Program-made: the position numbers and the translations under genes
From: Branchiostoma floridae
Taxonomy: Eukaryota; Chordata; Leptocardii; Amphioxiformes; Branchiostomatidae
NCBI RefSeq assembly: GCF_000003815.2
Contig: NC_049987.1
Coordinates: 18,155,164-18,219,163, forward strand
DNA: 64,000 bases
Direction: 5' to 3'
Shown here: piece after piece, positions 61,901 to 64,000 of the stretch
How the letters are laid out: each line of letters begins with the position of its first letter
How positions within the stretch are numbered: the first letter of the stretch is position 1
The notes under the pieces: model-generated
Seen by the model: the letters and a program-made list of their open reading frames with translations, nothing else
What the model was told of the DNA's origin: nothing
Databases searched by the model: none

Positions 61901-63945
61901 TCAGCATTGATGCCATCTGTTGGACAGTTTTGGCCATTTTCTGGAACGTCATCGTTTCACTCTCTTTTCGTGGGACTTTTTCTGGGACCTTGGTCTTTGC
62001 ACCTTGTTGTAGAAATAATAATGATATAGCAAAAAAGCAATATATTGCATACAATTGGGCATGTACAAGACAGTAATGTACATGACCGTATGATTAATGA
62101 AAATAAGATTTTAGTGTGTATCGATCTAGTATAAACAATTGCAAACAACATATTATTAACAATTTTGCAATTGCAAACAACCAGATGTAGCCTTAAGTTA
62201 TAACACTACAAAATACCTGTTCAAGTTGTATGATTTCTAATAAAATTGAACTTAAGTCTTAACAGTTATGCATGATTAATTCCTCAGTGAAGCTTAACTT
62301 TAAAGCAAGTTGTCCAAAATGATTCTGATAACTAAAACAAAAGCTGCAACACCATGAAGAGAAATAAAAAAAGAACTTTGGTTATCAAACAATGGATAGT
62401 GAGTGAGTGGTGAAAGTAATACTCTAATCATCAAAACATTTAGTACACTGTAACTCAGCTTGTCAACTGTTGAAAGAAGTTTAATTATCAGGTAACCCCT
62501 AAAAAACAAAACAGATTTTAGTACTTTGTCATCATTGTCTGTGATAGGGGTGGGTACTGGTACAAAAAAATTCAGATTCTTCTGGACCTAATTTGTCTAT
62601 GAAAAGTTGTAAATGTTGGGTAATGCACAAAGCAATGGTCCATTTTGCTACATAGGAATCTTTTTGATTGCATATCTGACTTCAATTGGAATTTAACATC
62701 ATATCTTCATGTAAACAATGCTAAGTTTGACTGTAGAAACTTGTAGAAATGACTATATTCACTTTCTCTTTTTATTTTCTTTGACTGGTAAAACGTGTGA
62801 ACGCCTACAGTCCATTCAATTTGGCTAATCAGTCCAAGATGAGGTCCACTGTTTTTTCCCAGTGCAACAGGAAAAATGTTTTGTAGTGTACCGGTACCCA
62901 CCCTTACTCTGTGAGACCGTTAACCTACTGATATCACAGGAGTGCCGTTTTACAGCTGCTCTAGCATGTTGAACTGTTCCTGCAATTGTCTTAAAGGTGT
63001 ATCCTAAAGCATTGCTGCAACTCATAGATCTGGATGTGATTGTCTTTGATGCAGGTGCTGCAGATAAAGATGCAGTAACTGTTGAACAATGTCATGTAGA
63101 TGTAGCTGTAATGTTTTTATGATGATCTTGAATGTTACAAGCTCGCGATCAATCTTGTCCTTTTAATGTTTTGTCAAATGTTTTTGTTTCAACACTTAAT
63201 GATTAATATAATGCATGTAATACGCATTACACACACAGATCTGGTGTGGTAATGTCCACACATGTGTCTGACTCAACATTTGCCAATGAAAAGCATAAAG
63301 AAAAGATAAATTAGATACATTGTACATAATCACAAAAATCATTTAGATCCAACTGCAATGATATCTTGAGTTATGTTGTTCACACAAACAATGTCGTACA
63401 TACATGTAATTATGCACACATACACAGATTGAAGCACAATATTTTATGCAAACAAACCCCAAAACAAAATGACCCTTCATGACAAATTACACAAATTTCA
63501 TTCTTAGAGGCGGATGTTATCACATGATTTCATATCATATCAAATAAATGATAATCAAAATAATAAGTAAAAGGTGATTTTTCTTATATCATATAAGAAA
63601 AATCAATGTCATTTTACCTACAAGTGTCAGAGTGTACATAGTCTGTAAATGTAATACTATGATTATTCCTTTATTTCGATTCCATTAATCCATTATCATG
63701 GCTATATATCATAGTTACAGGACTGGCATAGGTTCAAATTGTTGACAGAATAGTTCTTACTTGTCTGGCTGAAGCCGGCCTGGGATCCGATAGCCAATGA
63801 GATGACACTGTTGGAGCGCGAGACCTGAGACATGGTCTCCATGGCCGCCTGTTTCTCCTCTTTAATAATCTTCTTTTTCTTGTAGGCGTGGCTGATGACA
63901 CCGGTCAGGGCAGCCAGACTGAAGTGGTGATGGTGTTCTTTTGGC
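13348..63945 (-). CDS. DNHD1: Divergent dynein heavy chain, DNHD1-like; AAA1 end to C-terminus (gene level)
   Basis: Sixty-three exons with GT-AG sites join in phase (one junction, exons 10/11, is unresolved), giving about 3,050 residues ending at TAA 13350-13348. Order along the protein: end of AAA1 plus a ~200-residue insert; AAA2 (AGPPASGKSS, WLCLDGP); AAA3 (VGPPGSGKTS, IFIDDINMP); AAA4 with a degenerate P-loop (GAIGSHLVT); stalk coiled coils around a microtubule-binding domain; AAA5; AAA6; C-terminal domain. This is the canonical order of a dynein motor, so family membership is secure. Exon sequences are far from the strongly conserved axonemal and cytoplasmic consensus (AAA6 reads YLSSGSP where a GQG-type motif is usual), and the AAA4 site is lost. 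DNHD1 is the known divergent metazoan dynein-like protein, needed for sperm flagella in mammals, and is my best orthology guess at roughly 70%. Tail, linker and AAA1 catalytic site lie outside the window. Transcription runs right to left. Confidence 0.93.
14050..14185. repeat. Possible foldback/MITE
   Basis: Imperfect inverted ends AATTAAGGAATGGGTAC and ACCCATTTCTTAATTCAAT with GTTCCAACACC and GTGTTGGATGTTTC inside. In the intron between dynein exons 62 and 63. Confidence 0.45.
16013..16179. mobile_element. MITE with TA target duplication (mariner/pogo type)
   Basis: 167 bp with ~23-bp inverted ends, left CAGTAGAAGCCATTTAATT and the right end inverted CAGTAGAAGCCAGTTAATT, flanked directly by TA on both sides. 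TA duplication and CAGT ends fit Tc1/mariner-pogo elements. No coding capacity. In the dynein intron between exons 60 and 61. Confidence 0.82.
20444..26601 (-). CDS. Dynein exons 48-53: AAA6 module
   Basis: Exons: 26416-26601, 24407-24518, 23057-23227, 22438-22673, 21243-21465, 20444-20632. Exon 48 (YQISFDQFLAVFDAAI) and exon 49 (SLFERDKLLFALLVSME) match the Y--SL--F---F--A and GLFE-HKLLFS helices. Exon 51 has CVIRALRSDRIMHA, the usual L-R-LRPDR segment. Exon 52 carries TPIILLYTAESDLAETL, matching TP-IF-LSPG-DP, but the following segment is YLSSGSPQEE instead of SLGQGQ. Exon 53 (GHWLLLHNAHNALHFLQTLD) matches G-WV-LQN-HL---W---LE, and NFRLWVSAQPHPKLPIHLLQ the FRLWLT--P---FP--LLQ motif. Confidence 0.9.
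21115..21180. repeat. 32-bp near-perfect inverted repeat, 2-nt loop
   Basis: Arms ATTTAAGGACTTTGTAACCT... (21115-21146) and 21149-21180 pair with a single mismatch. It begins about 60 nt after the donor of dynein exon 52 in the transcript. Confidence 0.92.
21697..21922 (-). repeat. Echoes of the exon 52 acceptor junction in the preceding intron
   Basis: The minus-strand junction of exon 52 (AAACAG|ATATGCTGGTGAG) is repeated as ATATGCTGGGGAGATTCC near 21705-21730 and ATATGCTAGAGAGATTC near 21884-21905, each followed by related flanks. The two intronic copies are part of ~180-bp tandem units (about 21705-21885 and 21885-22075). Confidence 0.7.
22155..22345. repeat. ~185-bp intronic repeat, copy 1
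   Basis: Shares AAAAATCTGGGTTGCACCAG, GGAATTCAGCACCAAGG and TAAATGACAATTGTGATTGG with the copy at 23870-24040. Intron between dynein exons 51 and 52. Confidence 0.7.
23350..23790 (+). mobile_element. LINE 3' end, copy 1
   Basis: Frameshifted coding remnant HNLNVEAGRYINIPR then CPFCPNEIKDERHFVTDCSRY, the Cys-rich segment found near the C-terminus of many non-LTR polyproteins, followed by a 3' UTR ending GCATCAATAAATAC. The UTR is shared with the element at 44.7 kb. In the intron between dynein exons 49 and 50. Confidence 0.75.
23870..24040. repeat. ~185-bp intronic repeat, copy 2
   Basis: Diverged copy of 22155-22345 with AAAAATCTGGGTAGCACCAG and TAAATGACAATTGTAATC. Intron between dynein exons 49 and 50. 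Confidence 0.7.
24664..25184. repeat. 37-bp minisatellite (about 14 copies) with decaying flank to ~25480
   Basis: A unit containing TTTTCCCTACTTTAACTCC then AAACCCAGTTTGTCAGTC repeats every 37 bp (for example at 24701, 24738, 24775, 24812). Copies are nearly identical; after 25185 the motif decays over 300 bp (TTTTACCTTGTTCAA type units). The open frame across it is a by-product: 37 is not a multiple of 3, so the peptide repeats every 37 residues. In the intron between dynein exons 48 and 49. Confidence 0.95.
27210..30530 (-). CDS. Dynein exons 43-47: AAA5 module
   Basis: Exons: 30422-30530, 29614-29796, 28950-29105, 27941-28150, 27210-27355. Exon 44 (NSWVLLCDPTSRAIPWLTDYL) aligns with RWPLMIDPQ-QA--WI, the AAA5 strand of all dyneins, with most key residues changed. 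Exon 45 (LTEGLFLILTDIDLHLL) matches the G-PLL-EDV strand. Exon 46 (PGFRLYMHTTCM, NFYQDRSGIEAELLDRFIRLEKT) matches the F-LY-TTK and NF-VT--GLE-QLL--V---E-P signatures. AAA5 lacks a P-loop, as expected of the family. Confidence 0.88.
27406..27617. mobile_element. MITE family A, copy 1
   Basis: Begins GTAACGCTAGTTCACC and ends with its imperfect inverse (GGTTAACTAGAGTTAC). Internal strings GTTAACCTATATCC and a short central hairpin region are shared with the copies at 42.9 and 60.4 kb. In the intron between dynein exons 46 and 47. Confidence 0.65.
28725..28850 (-). mobile_element. tRNA-derived SINE, family 2, second copy
   Basis: The minus strand reads GGGCTTAGAACCCAAGAGG, GAGTTCAATACTCG (B-box-like) and then TTGGGAAAGGCACTTTACG, followed by a T-rich end, matching the copy at 50.5 kb. 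In the intron between dynein exons 45 and 46. Confidence 0.62.
29930..30060. repeat. Hexamer-like simple repeat (ACTGTA / CAGTAA)
   Basis: Interspersed CAGTAACTGTAAC, GTAACAGTAACAGTAAC and GAAACTGAAACTG. Immediately followed by a perfect hairpin at 30060-30100. In the intron between dynein exons 43 and 44. Confidence 0.8.
30060..30100. repeat. Perfect 19-bp inverted repeat, 3-nt loop
   Basis: AATGATGTTGTAACTATTA, CTG, then its exact inverse. Confidence 0.9.
30845..32634 (-). CDS. Dynein exons 40-42: coiled coil 2 and entry to AAA5
   Basis: Exons: 32533-32634, 31593-31798, 30845-30973. Exon 41 has an acidic insert (six Glu in a row) followed by a long amphipathic helix (VDRLQEEFDEAVMEKHRLE, then NELHNCHERLRAATET). 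Exon 42 contains CITAAAFLTYCGPMGLDGR, a clear counterpart of the LLA-AFLSYLGPFT--YR motif opening AAA5. An 89-bp imperfect copy of the exon 41 3' end lies just downstream at 31451-31539 and appears non-functional. Confidence 0.85.
31451..31539 (-). pseudogene. Partial duplicate of the dynein exon 41 3' end
   Basis: 89 bp about 95% identical to 31591-31679, offset by 140 bp, including EKHRLENELHNCHERLR and the splice junction. It lacks the exon's 5' part; available acceptors upstream would give a stop codon, so it looks like an exon relic. Confidence 0.85.
32763..32910. repeat. Foldback with ~45-bp arms
   Basis: Left arm CCAACACTGAAATTAATAT and AGGGACTTACCCTAAATT, right arm the inverse with a 5-bp difference. 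It begins about 47 nt after the donor of dynein exon 39 in the transcript. Confidence 0.85.
32957..35138 (-). CDS. Dynein exons 36-39: microtubule-binding domain and start of coiled coil 2
   Basis: Exons: 35004-35138, 34414-34488, 33553-33675, 32957-33072. Exon 36 (EWKKLQHAMSDSVKFVEMV) corresponds to the W---KKLL-D--F---L helix. Exons 37 and 38 encode Gly/Ser/Pro-rich loops (KNGDPGPTGEGS; SPRRSGGASPPG) that look like an insertion into the binding domain. Exon 38 ends YSSEDAAVLLQYTI and exon 39 continues IVEYTQLCGPLHIAKERLQ, matching the S-AA--L--WV-A---Y---V-P helices that enter coiled coil 2. All four are joined by phase-1 introns. Whether the altered loops still bind microtubules cannot be told from sequence. 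Confidence 0.8.
33270..33430. mobile_element. Foldback family B, partial copy
   Basis: Shares GAAGGTTAGACAT, AAGCAACTGGATATGATTTT and the following ~80 bp with the left arm of the element at 58.1 kb, but lacks the second arm. In the intron between dynein exons 38 and 39. Confidence 0.6.
33860..34370. repeat. Degenerate tandem repeat built on AGCATTCAGCACCAAGGACAG
   Basis: Repeating elements GCATTCAACACCAAGGACAG, GGTACAACAATGTTGTGTAG and GCATAGAAACAGCTAT recur about every 100-130 bp. In the intron between dynein exons 37 and 38. Confidence 0.7.
35370..35510. repeat. Dispersed repeat with ATGTCTCAGGGGCCTTC core
   Basis: Shares CAAACTTGTAAACA and ATGTCTCAGGGGCCTTCA, then TTTGACATATTACC, with an inverted copy at 39430-39560. 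In the intron between dynein exons 35 and 36. Confidence 0.65.
36341..36449. repeat. ~30-bp inverted repeat containing the exon 35 donor
   Basis: GTAAGATTTTACGATTCTTG... (36341-36370) is the inverse of 36418-36449, whose outer end is the GTATGA splice donor of dynein exon 35. Confidence 0.8.
36450..41788 (-). CDS. Dynein exons 30-35: stalk coiled coil 1
   Basis: Exons: 41601-41788, 40855-40987, 40330-40447, 39750-39872, 38943-39088, 36450-36675. Exon 30 precedes the coil; exons 31 and 34 are clear heptad-type helices (KALSTLSQTREDAKLMEEK; VVEELAAAKKAVEDAKK). Exon 32 contains an acidic stretch SSEEEEEDD and exon 33 a basic helix, unusual insertions for a stalk. Exon 35 has AFQNPPVLVALVMDMMMTLL, matching the PP--V--VM-AV--LL boundary of coiled coil 1 in dyneins, followed by a ~30-residue Lys/Ser/Thr-rich insert. 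A hAT-type transposon sits in the intron between exons 34 and 35. Confidence 0.85.
36960..38773. mobile_element. Complete non-autonomous hAT-type DNA transposon
   Basis: Ends are perfect 16-bp inverted repeats CAGCGTTCCCGCCAGG (36960-36975 and 38758-38773), flanked by an exact 8-bp target duplication TATACAGG (36952-36959 and 38774-38781). An 8-bp duplication and CAG-type ends are hallmarks of the hAT superfamily. The 1,814-bp interior has no transposase-length frame, so it depends on a helper. A subterminal GC-rich block (GCGCCGGAGGCGCGAG, then GGGGTCCGGGGGCATG) is typical of many animal hAT relatives. It lies in the dynein intron between exons 34 and 35. Confidence 0.9.
39430..39560. repeat. 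Dispersed repeat with ATGTCTCAGGGGCCTTC core, inverted copy
   Basis: Inverse of the element at 35.4 kb (GAAGGCCCCTGAGACATAC and TGTTTACAAGTTTGGC). In the intron between dynein exons 33 and 34. Confidence 0.65.
40530..40840. repeat. Degenerate ~35-bp tandem repeat with CCAAAATGGCTC core
   Basis: About eight units of the form CCAAAATGGCTCCACCCTGA with variable spacers. In the intron between dynein exons 31 and 32, starting about 80 bp after exon 32. Confidence 0.75.
42000..42400. repeat. Degenerate repeat of ACAGTAA / TACATTAACATT units
   Basis: Repeated CATTACAGTAAGAGTA, TGTACATTAACATTGCAG and related strings about every 45-50 bp. In the intron between dynein exons 29 and 30. Confidence 0.7.
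42570..46291 (-). CDS. Dynein exons 26-29: rest of AAA4
   Basis: Exons: 46184-46291, 44266-44405, 43557-43685, 42570-42723. Exon 26 (LLVCGEYPPLFSNDEL) matches the LL-GEVP-LF-DE signature of AAA4. Exon 27 (FFVSRVKSNLKIVICLPP) matches the sensor-1 strand VR-NLHVVLC-SP. Exon 28 (LLTSCQVNWVCAWTQE) aligns with the CC-IDWF-WP-EAL segment. Exon 29 is helical and leads to the stalk. All junctions are in phase. The 1.8-kb intron before exon 27 holds the TIR element with the assembly gap, a LINE 3' end and a short dispersed repeat. Confidence 0.87.
42898..43080. mobile_element. MITE family A, copy 2
   Basis: Starts AGTTCACCTTTTTCCG and ends with inverse repeat GATAAAGGTGAACTAACG. The internal part GGATATAGGTTACCC matches the other copies. 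In the intron between dynein exons 28 and 29. Confidence 0.7.
44564..44650. repeat. Short dispersed repeat (TATAGCCGGTATAACC family)
   Basis: Contains TATAGCCGGTATAACCG, TTCGGCGTAACACACCAGC and AGCAGCAGCTGGTT. The same modules, diverged and partly rearranged, occur at 5220-5400. Confidence 0.6.
44705..44875 (-). mobile_element. LINE 3' end, copy 2
   Basis: Inverse of the 23.6-23.79 kb sequence: on the minus strand AGAACCAATAGTGTAAATGA, then CTGTAAGTAGTTGTTATA, ending TCAATAAAGATTG. Only the 3' UTR survives. In the intron between dynein exons 26 and 27. Confidence 0.72.
45149..46043. mobile_element. TIR element interrupted by an assembly gap
   Basis: Inverted ends CATTGGCATAATACCGGTC (about 45158-45178 and, inverted, about 46013-46034), extending outward to about 27 bp with one mismatch. 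The interior includes a GC-richer stretch near 45530-45640 and the gap. No clear target duplication was found, so the family is undetermined. In the dynein intron between exons 26 and 27. Confidence 0.6.
45744..45854. other. Assembly gap (111 N)
   Basis: Run of N inside the TIR element of the intron between dynein exons 26 and 27. Confidence 0.99.
47129..50340 (-). CDS. Dynein exons 21-25: AAA3 C-terminal helices and AAA4 with lost P-loop
   Basis: Exons: 50173-50340, 49185-49337, 48563-48676, 47947-48113, 47129-47315. Exon 21 has the YMFTLRNIAKAFQ motif that closes the AAA3 large domain. Exon 22 (IGLWRHEVWHIMEN) corresponds to the LW-HE-RVF-DR helix of the family. Exon 24 (EYVFQHIARVHRVL) leads into AAA4. 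Exon 25 reads GNLLMIGAIGSHLVT where active dyneins have a GVGGSGRQ- or GK(S/T)-like loop, so the Lys/Arg and following hydroxyl residue are missing. AAA4 is inferred to be unable to bind ATP normally. Confidence 0.87.
49420..49680 (-). mobile_element. tRNA-derived SINE, family 1, second copy
   Basis: The minus strand starts GTGTAATAGTCTAGTGTG, has the B-box-like GTGAGTTTGATCCC and continues into the same body as the copy at 1.4 kb (shared strings GTATGACTC, AGCAGAGAAA, GGGGGCTAGTC). In the intron between dynein exons 21 and 22, next to exon 22. Confidence 0.72.
50470..50620 (+). mobile_element. tRNA-derived SINE, family 2
   Basis: tRNA-like head (AGAGCATTGGACTTAGAACC) followed by CTTGGGAAAGGCACTTTG and a short tail. 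The same arrangement in opposite orientation is at 28.7-28.85 kb. In the intron between dynein exons 20 and 21. Confidence 0.62.
50819..54214 (-). CDS. Dynein exons 14-20: AAA3 module
   Basis: Exons: 54134-54214, 53941-54010, 53400-53514, 52671-52769, 52353-52453, 51604-51753, 50819-50893. Exon 14 (FDYYVDESGEWDPW) resembles the usual pre-AAA3 acidic/aromatic segment. Exon 16 has an intact Walker A (VGPPGSGKTS) and exon 18 an intact Walker B (IFIDDINMPARDEFG), matching the FIDD-NMP consensus of dyneins. AAA3 is thus probably a working nucleotide site. Exon 19 ends SERLI before a GTAAGT donor that is copied five more times downstream in a 62-bp array; only the first donor (exon end 51604) keeps the frame into exon 20. 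Confidence 0.9.
51289..51660 (-). repeat. 62-bp tandem array copying the exon 19 3' end and its splice donor
   Basis: Six near-identical 62-bp units on the minus strand, each with the coding end TCAGCTGCTGTC...GACTCATC and a GTAAGT donor. Donor-preceding bases are at 51604, 51542, 51480, 51418, 51356 and 51294, exactly 62 apart. The copy at 51604 is the true end of dynein exon 19; the other five are intronic. Confidence 0.95.
53040..53290. repeat. Minisatellite of the TGTCCTTGGTGCTGAAC type, second array
   Basis: About five degenerate units of the motif seen at 59.5-60 kb. In the intron between dynein exons 16 and 17. Confidence 0.75.
54440..54645 (+). mobile_element. Non-LTR retrotransposon reverse-transcriptase fragment, tandemly duplicated
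   Basis: The plus strand encodes SCGVPQGSILGPLL at about 54589-54630, the conserved (S)GVPQGS-LGPLLF motif of non-LTR reverse transcriptases. A near-identical nucleotide copy lies about 143 bp upstream (54449-54486; SVPQGSILGPLL). Surrounding sequence is decayed. It is antisense to the host gene, in the intron between dynein exons 13 and 14. Confidence 0.75.
54678..59468 (-). CDS. Dynein exons 6-13: AAA2 module
   Basis: Exons: 59279-59468, 58473-58720, 57836-57922, 57308-57415, 56742-56822, 56125-56180, 55841-55905, 54678-54881. Exon 6 (DLVTFTGILKDTF) is the entry helix. Exon 7 carries the Walker A AGPPASGKSS and exon 8 the Walker B WLCLDGP. Exon 9 has the sensor region LLFETTDLQFASPATISRA, close to the dynein consensus; exon 10 continues GIVYMDKNVLGWRP. 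AAA2 therefore looks able to bind nucleotide, as in the family. All junctions fit except 10 to 11: exon 11 needs one leading base that exon 10 cannot supply with a good donor (GAA|GTGATT gives phase 0). Exon 13 is the helical part between AAA2 and AAA3 (LYLFCLIWTFGGLL). Confidence 0.88.
56370..56580. repeat. Minisatellite of the TGTCCTTGGTGCTGAAC type, third array
   Basis: About four units, in the intron between dynein exons 10 and 11, the intron whose splice phase is unresolved. Confidence 0.7.
58110..58450. mobile_element. Large foldback element, family B (full copy)
   Basis: Two arms of about 120 bp face each other: the left arm includes GGATATGATTTTGGAAACGG and GGAGGGTTTTTAC, and the right arm carries their inverse (about 58330-58440). 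The right end stops about 25 bp before exon 7 of the dynein gene, close to that exon's splice donor. Confidence 0.7.
59490..60000. repeat. Degenerate minisatellite built on TGTCCTTGGTGCTGAACACC
   Basis: About a dozen units of roughly 35-50 bp, each with a variant of TGTCCTTGGTGCTGAACACC followed by CACACAGG and an A/C-rich spacer. Related arrays at 53040-53290 and 56370-56580. In the intron between dynein exons 5 and 6. Confidence 0.85.
60087..63945 (-). CDS. Dynein exons 1-5: end of AAA1 and a long inter-AAA insert
   Basis: Exons: 63761-63945, 62929-63057, 61874-62002, 60985-61116, 60087-60232. Exon 1 begins with PKEHHHHFSLAALTGVISH, which corresponds to the AAA1-closing helix typified by HYDFGLRALKSVL in dyneins. 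Exon 5 ends ALQECIAPRLKGE, leading into the pre-AAA2 helix. Between them lies about 200 residues of Ser/Thr/Lys/Pro-rich sequence that ordinary dyneins lack. Exons 2, 3 and 4 are 129, 129 and 132 bp, all phase 1-1. Exons 2 and 3 look like divergent duplicates: both have TF..(I/M)A.TVQ in the middle, end in DIS, and share the donor context ATCA|GTAGGTT. Any of the three could be skipped without frameshift. Confidence 0.85.
60432..60620. mobile_element. MITE family A, copy 3
   Basis: Starts CTAGTTCACCTTTATC and ends GATAAAGGTGAACTAG, a 16-bp perfect inverted repeat. About 189 bp, no coding capacity. In the intron between dynein exons 4 and 5. Confidence 0.75.
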
Positions 63946-64000
63946 CTGAAAATAAATTATTATATAGTGATATAATGGTCAAACTTGCTTTGAGCCTTTA

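Larger units (their letters stand above)
46292..63760. other. Dynein introns in the 46.3-63.8 kb part without recognised content
   Basis: Introns at 46292-47128, 47316-47946, 48114-48562, 48677-49184, 54882-55840, 55906-56124, 61117-61873, 62003-62928 and 63058-63760 are AT-rich and show no gene, element ends or tandem structure that I can support. Confidence 0.5.

Overview
The window looks like nuclear DNA of an invertebrate animal, most likely an invertebrate deuterostome such as a lancelet. It is AT-rich, with short exons (56-321 bp in one gene) bounded by GT-AG splice sites and separated by introns full of short mobile elements, foldbacks and minisatellites. The octamer-like string TACATGTA recurs throughout. 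The taxon is an inference from style, not a proven placement. There are two assembly gaps (13094-13193 and 45744-45854).

Two protein genes can be built, both on the minus strand and head to tail. (1) 63945 down to 13348: the 3' two thirds of a very divergent dynein heavy chain. I could phase 63 exons, about 9.16 kb of coding sequence and about 3,050 residues, running from the last helices of AAA1 through AAA2, AAA3, AAA4, stalk coiled coil 1, microtubule-binding domain, coiled coil 2, AAA5, AAA6 and the C-terminal domain to a TAA stop. The tail, linker and AAA1 lie beyond the right edge. Divergence from axonemal and cytoplasmic dyneins points to a DNHD1-like protein: no GQGQ-type motif in AAA6, a lost Walker A in AAA4, a long insert between AAA1 and AAA2, and insertions in the stalk and microtubule-binding domain. 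(2) 8886 down to at least 288, running off the left edge: an extremely acidic, low-complexity protein of unknown function (753 residues visible in seven exons, all junctions in phase). It begins with a folded-looking N-terminus and then carries Glu/Asp/Ser/Thr-rich stretches, including a 42-residue tandem repeat.

The 4.5 kb between the genes (8887-13347) should hold the dynein 3' UTR and the promoter of the acidic gene; no further gene is evident. I found no convincing plus-strand gene.

The accessory layer is rich: a complete non-autonomous hAT-type element (36960-38773, 8-bp target duplication), a TA-flanked mariner/pogo-type MITE, three copies of one MITE family, a large foldback family, two tRNA-derived SINE families, LINE remnants (reverse transcriptase motif and two 3' ends), a second TIR element spanning the gap at 45.8 kb, and several minisatellites. 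The most unusual pattern is that exon-intron junctions of the dynein gene have themselves been tandemly copied. Exon 19's 3' end with its splice donor is present six times in a 62-bp array, exon 41's 3' end is repeated, and the start of exon 52 is echoed twice in the preceding intron. In addition, a perfect 66-bp inverted copy of exon 2 of the acidic gene sits inside another intron of the same gene.
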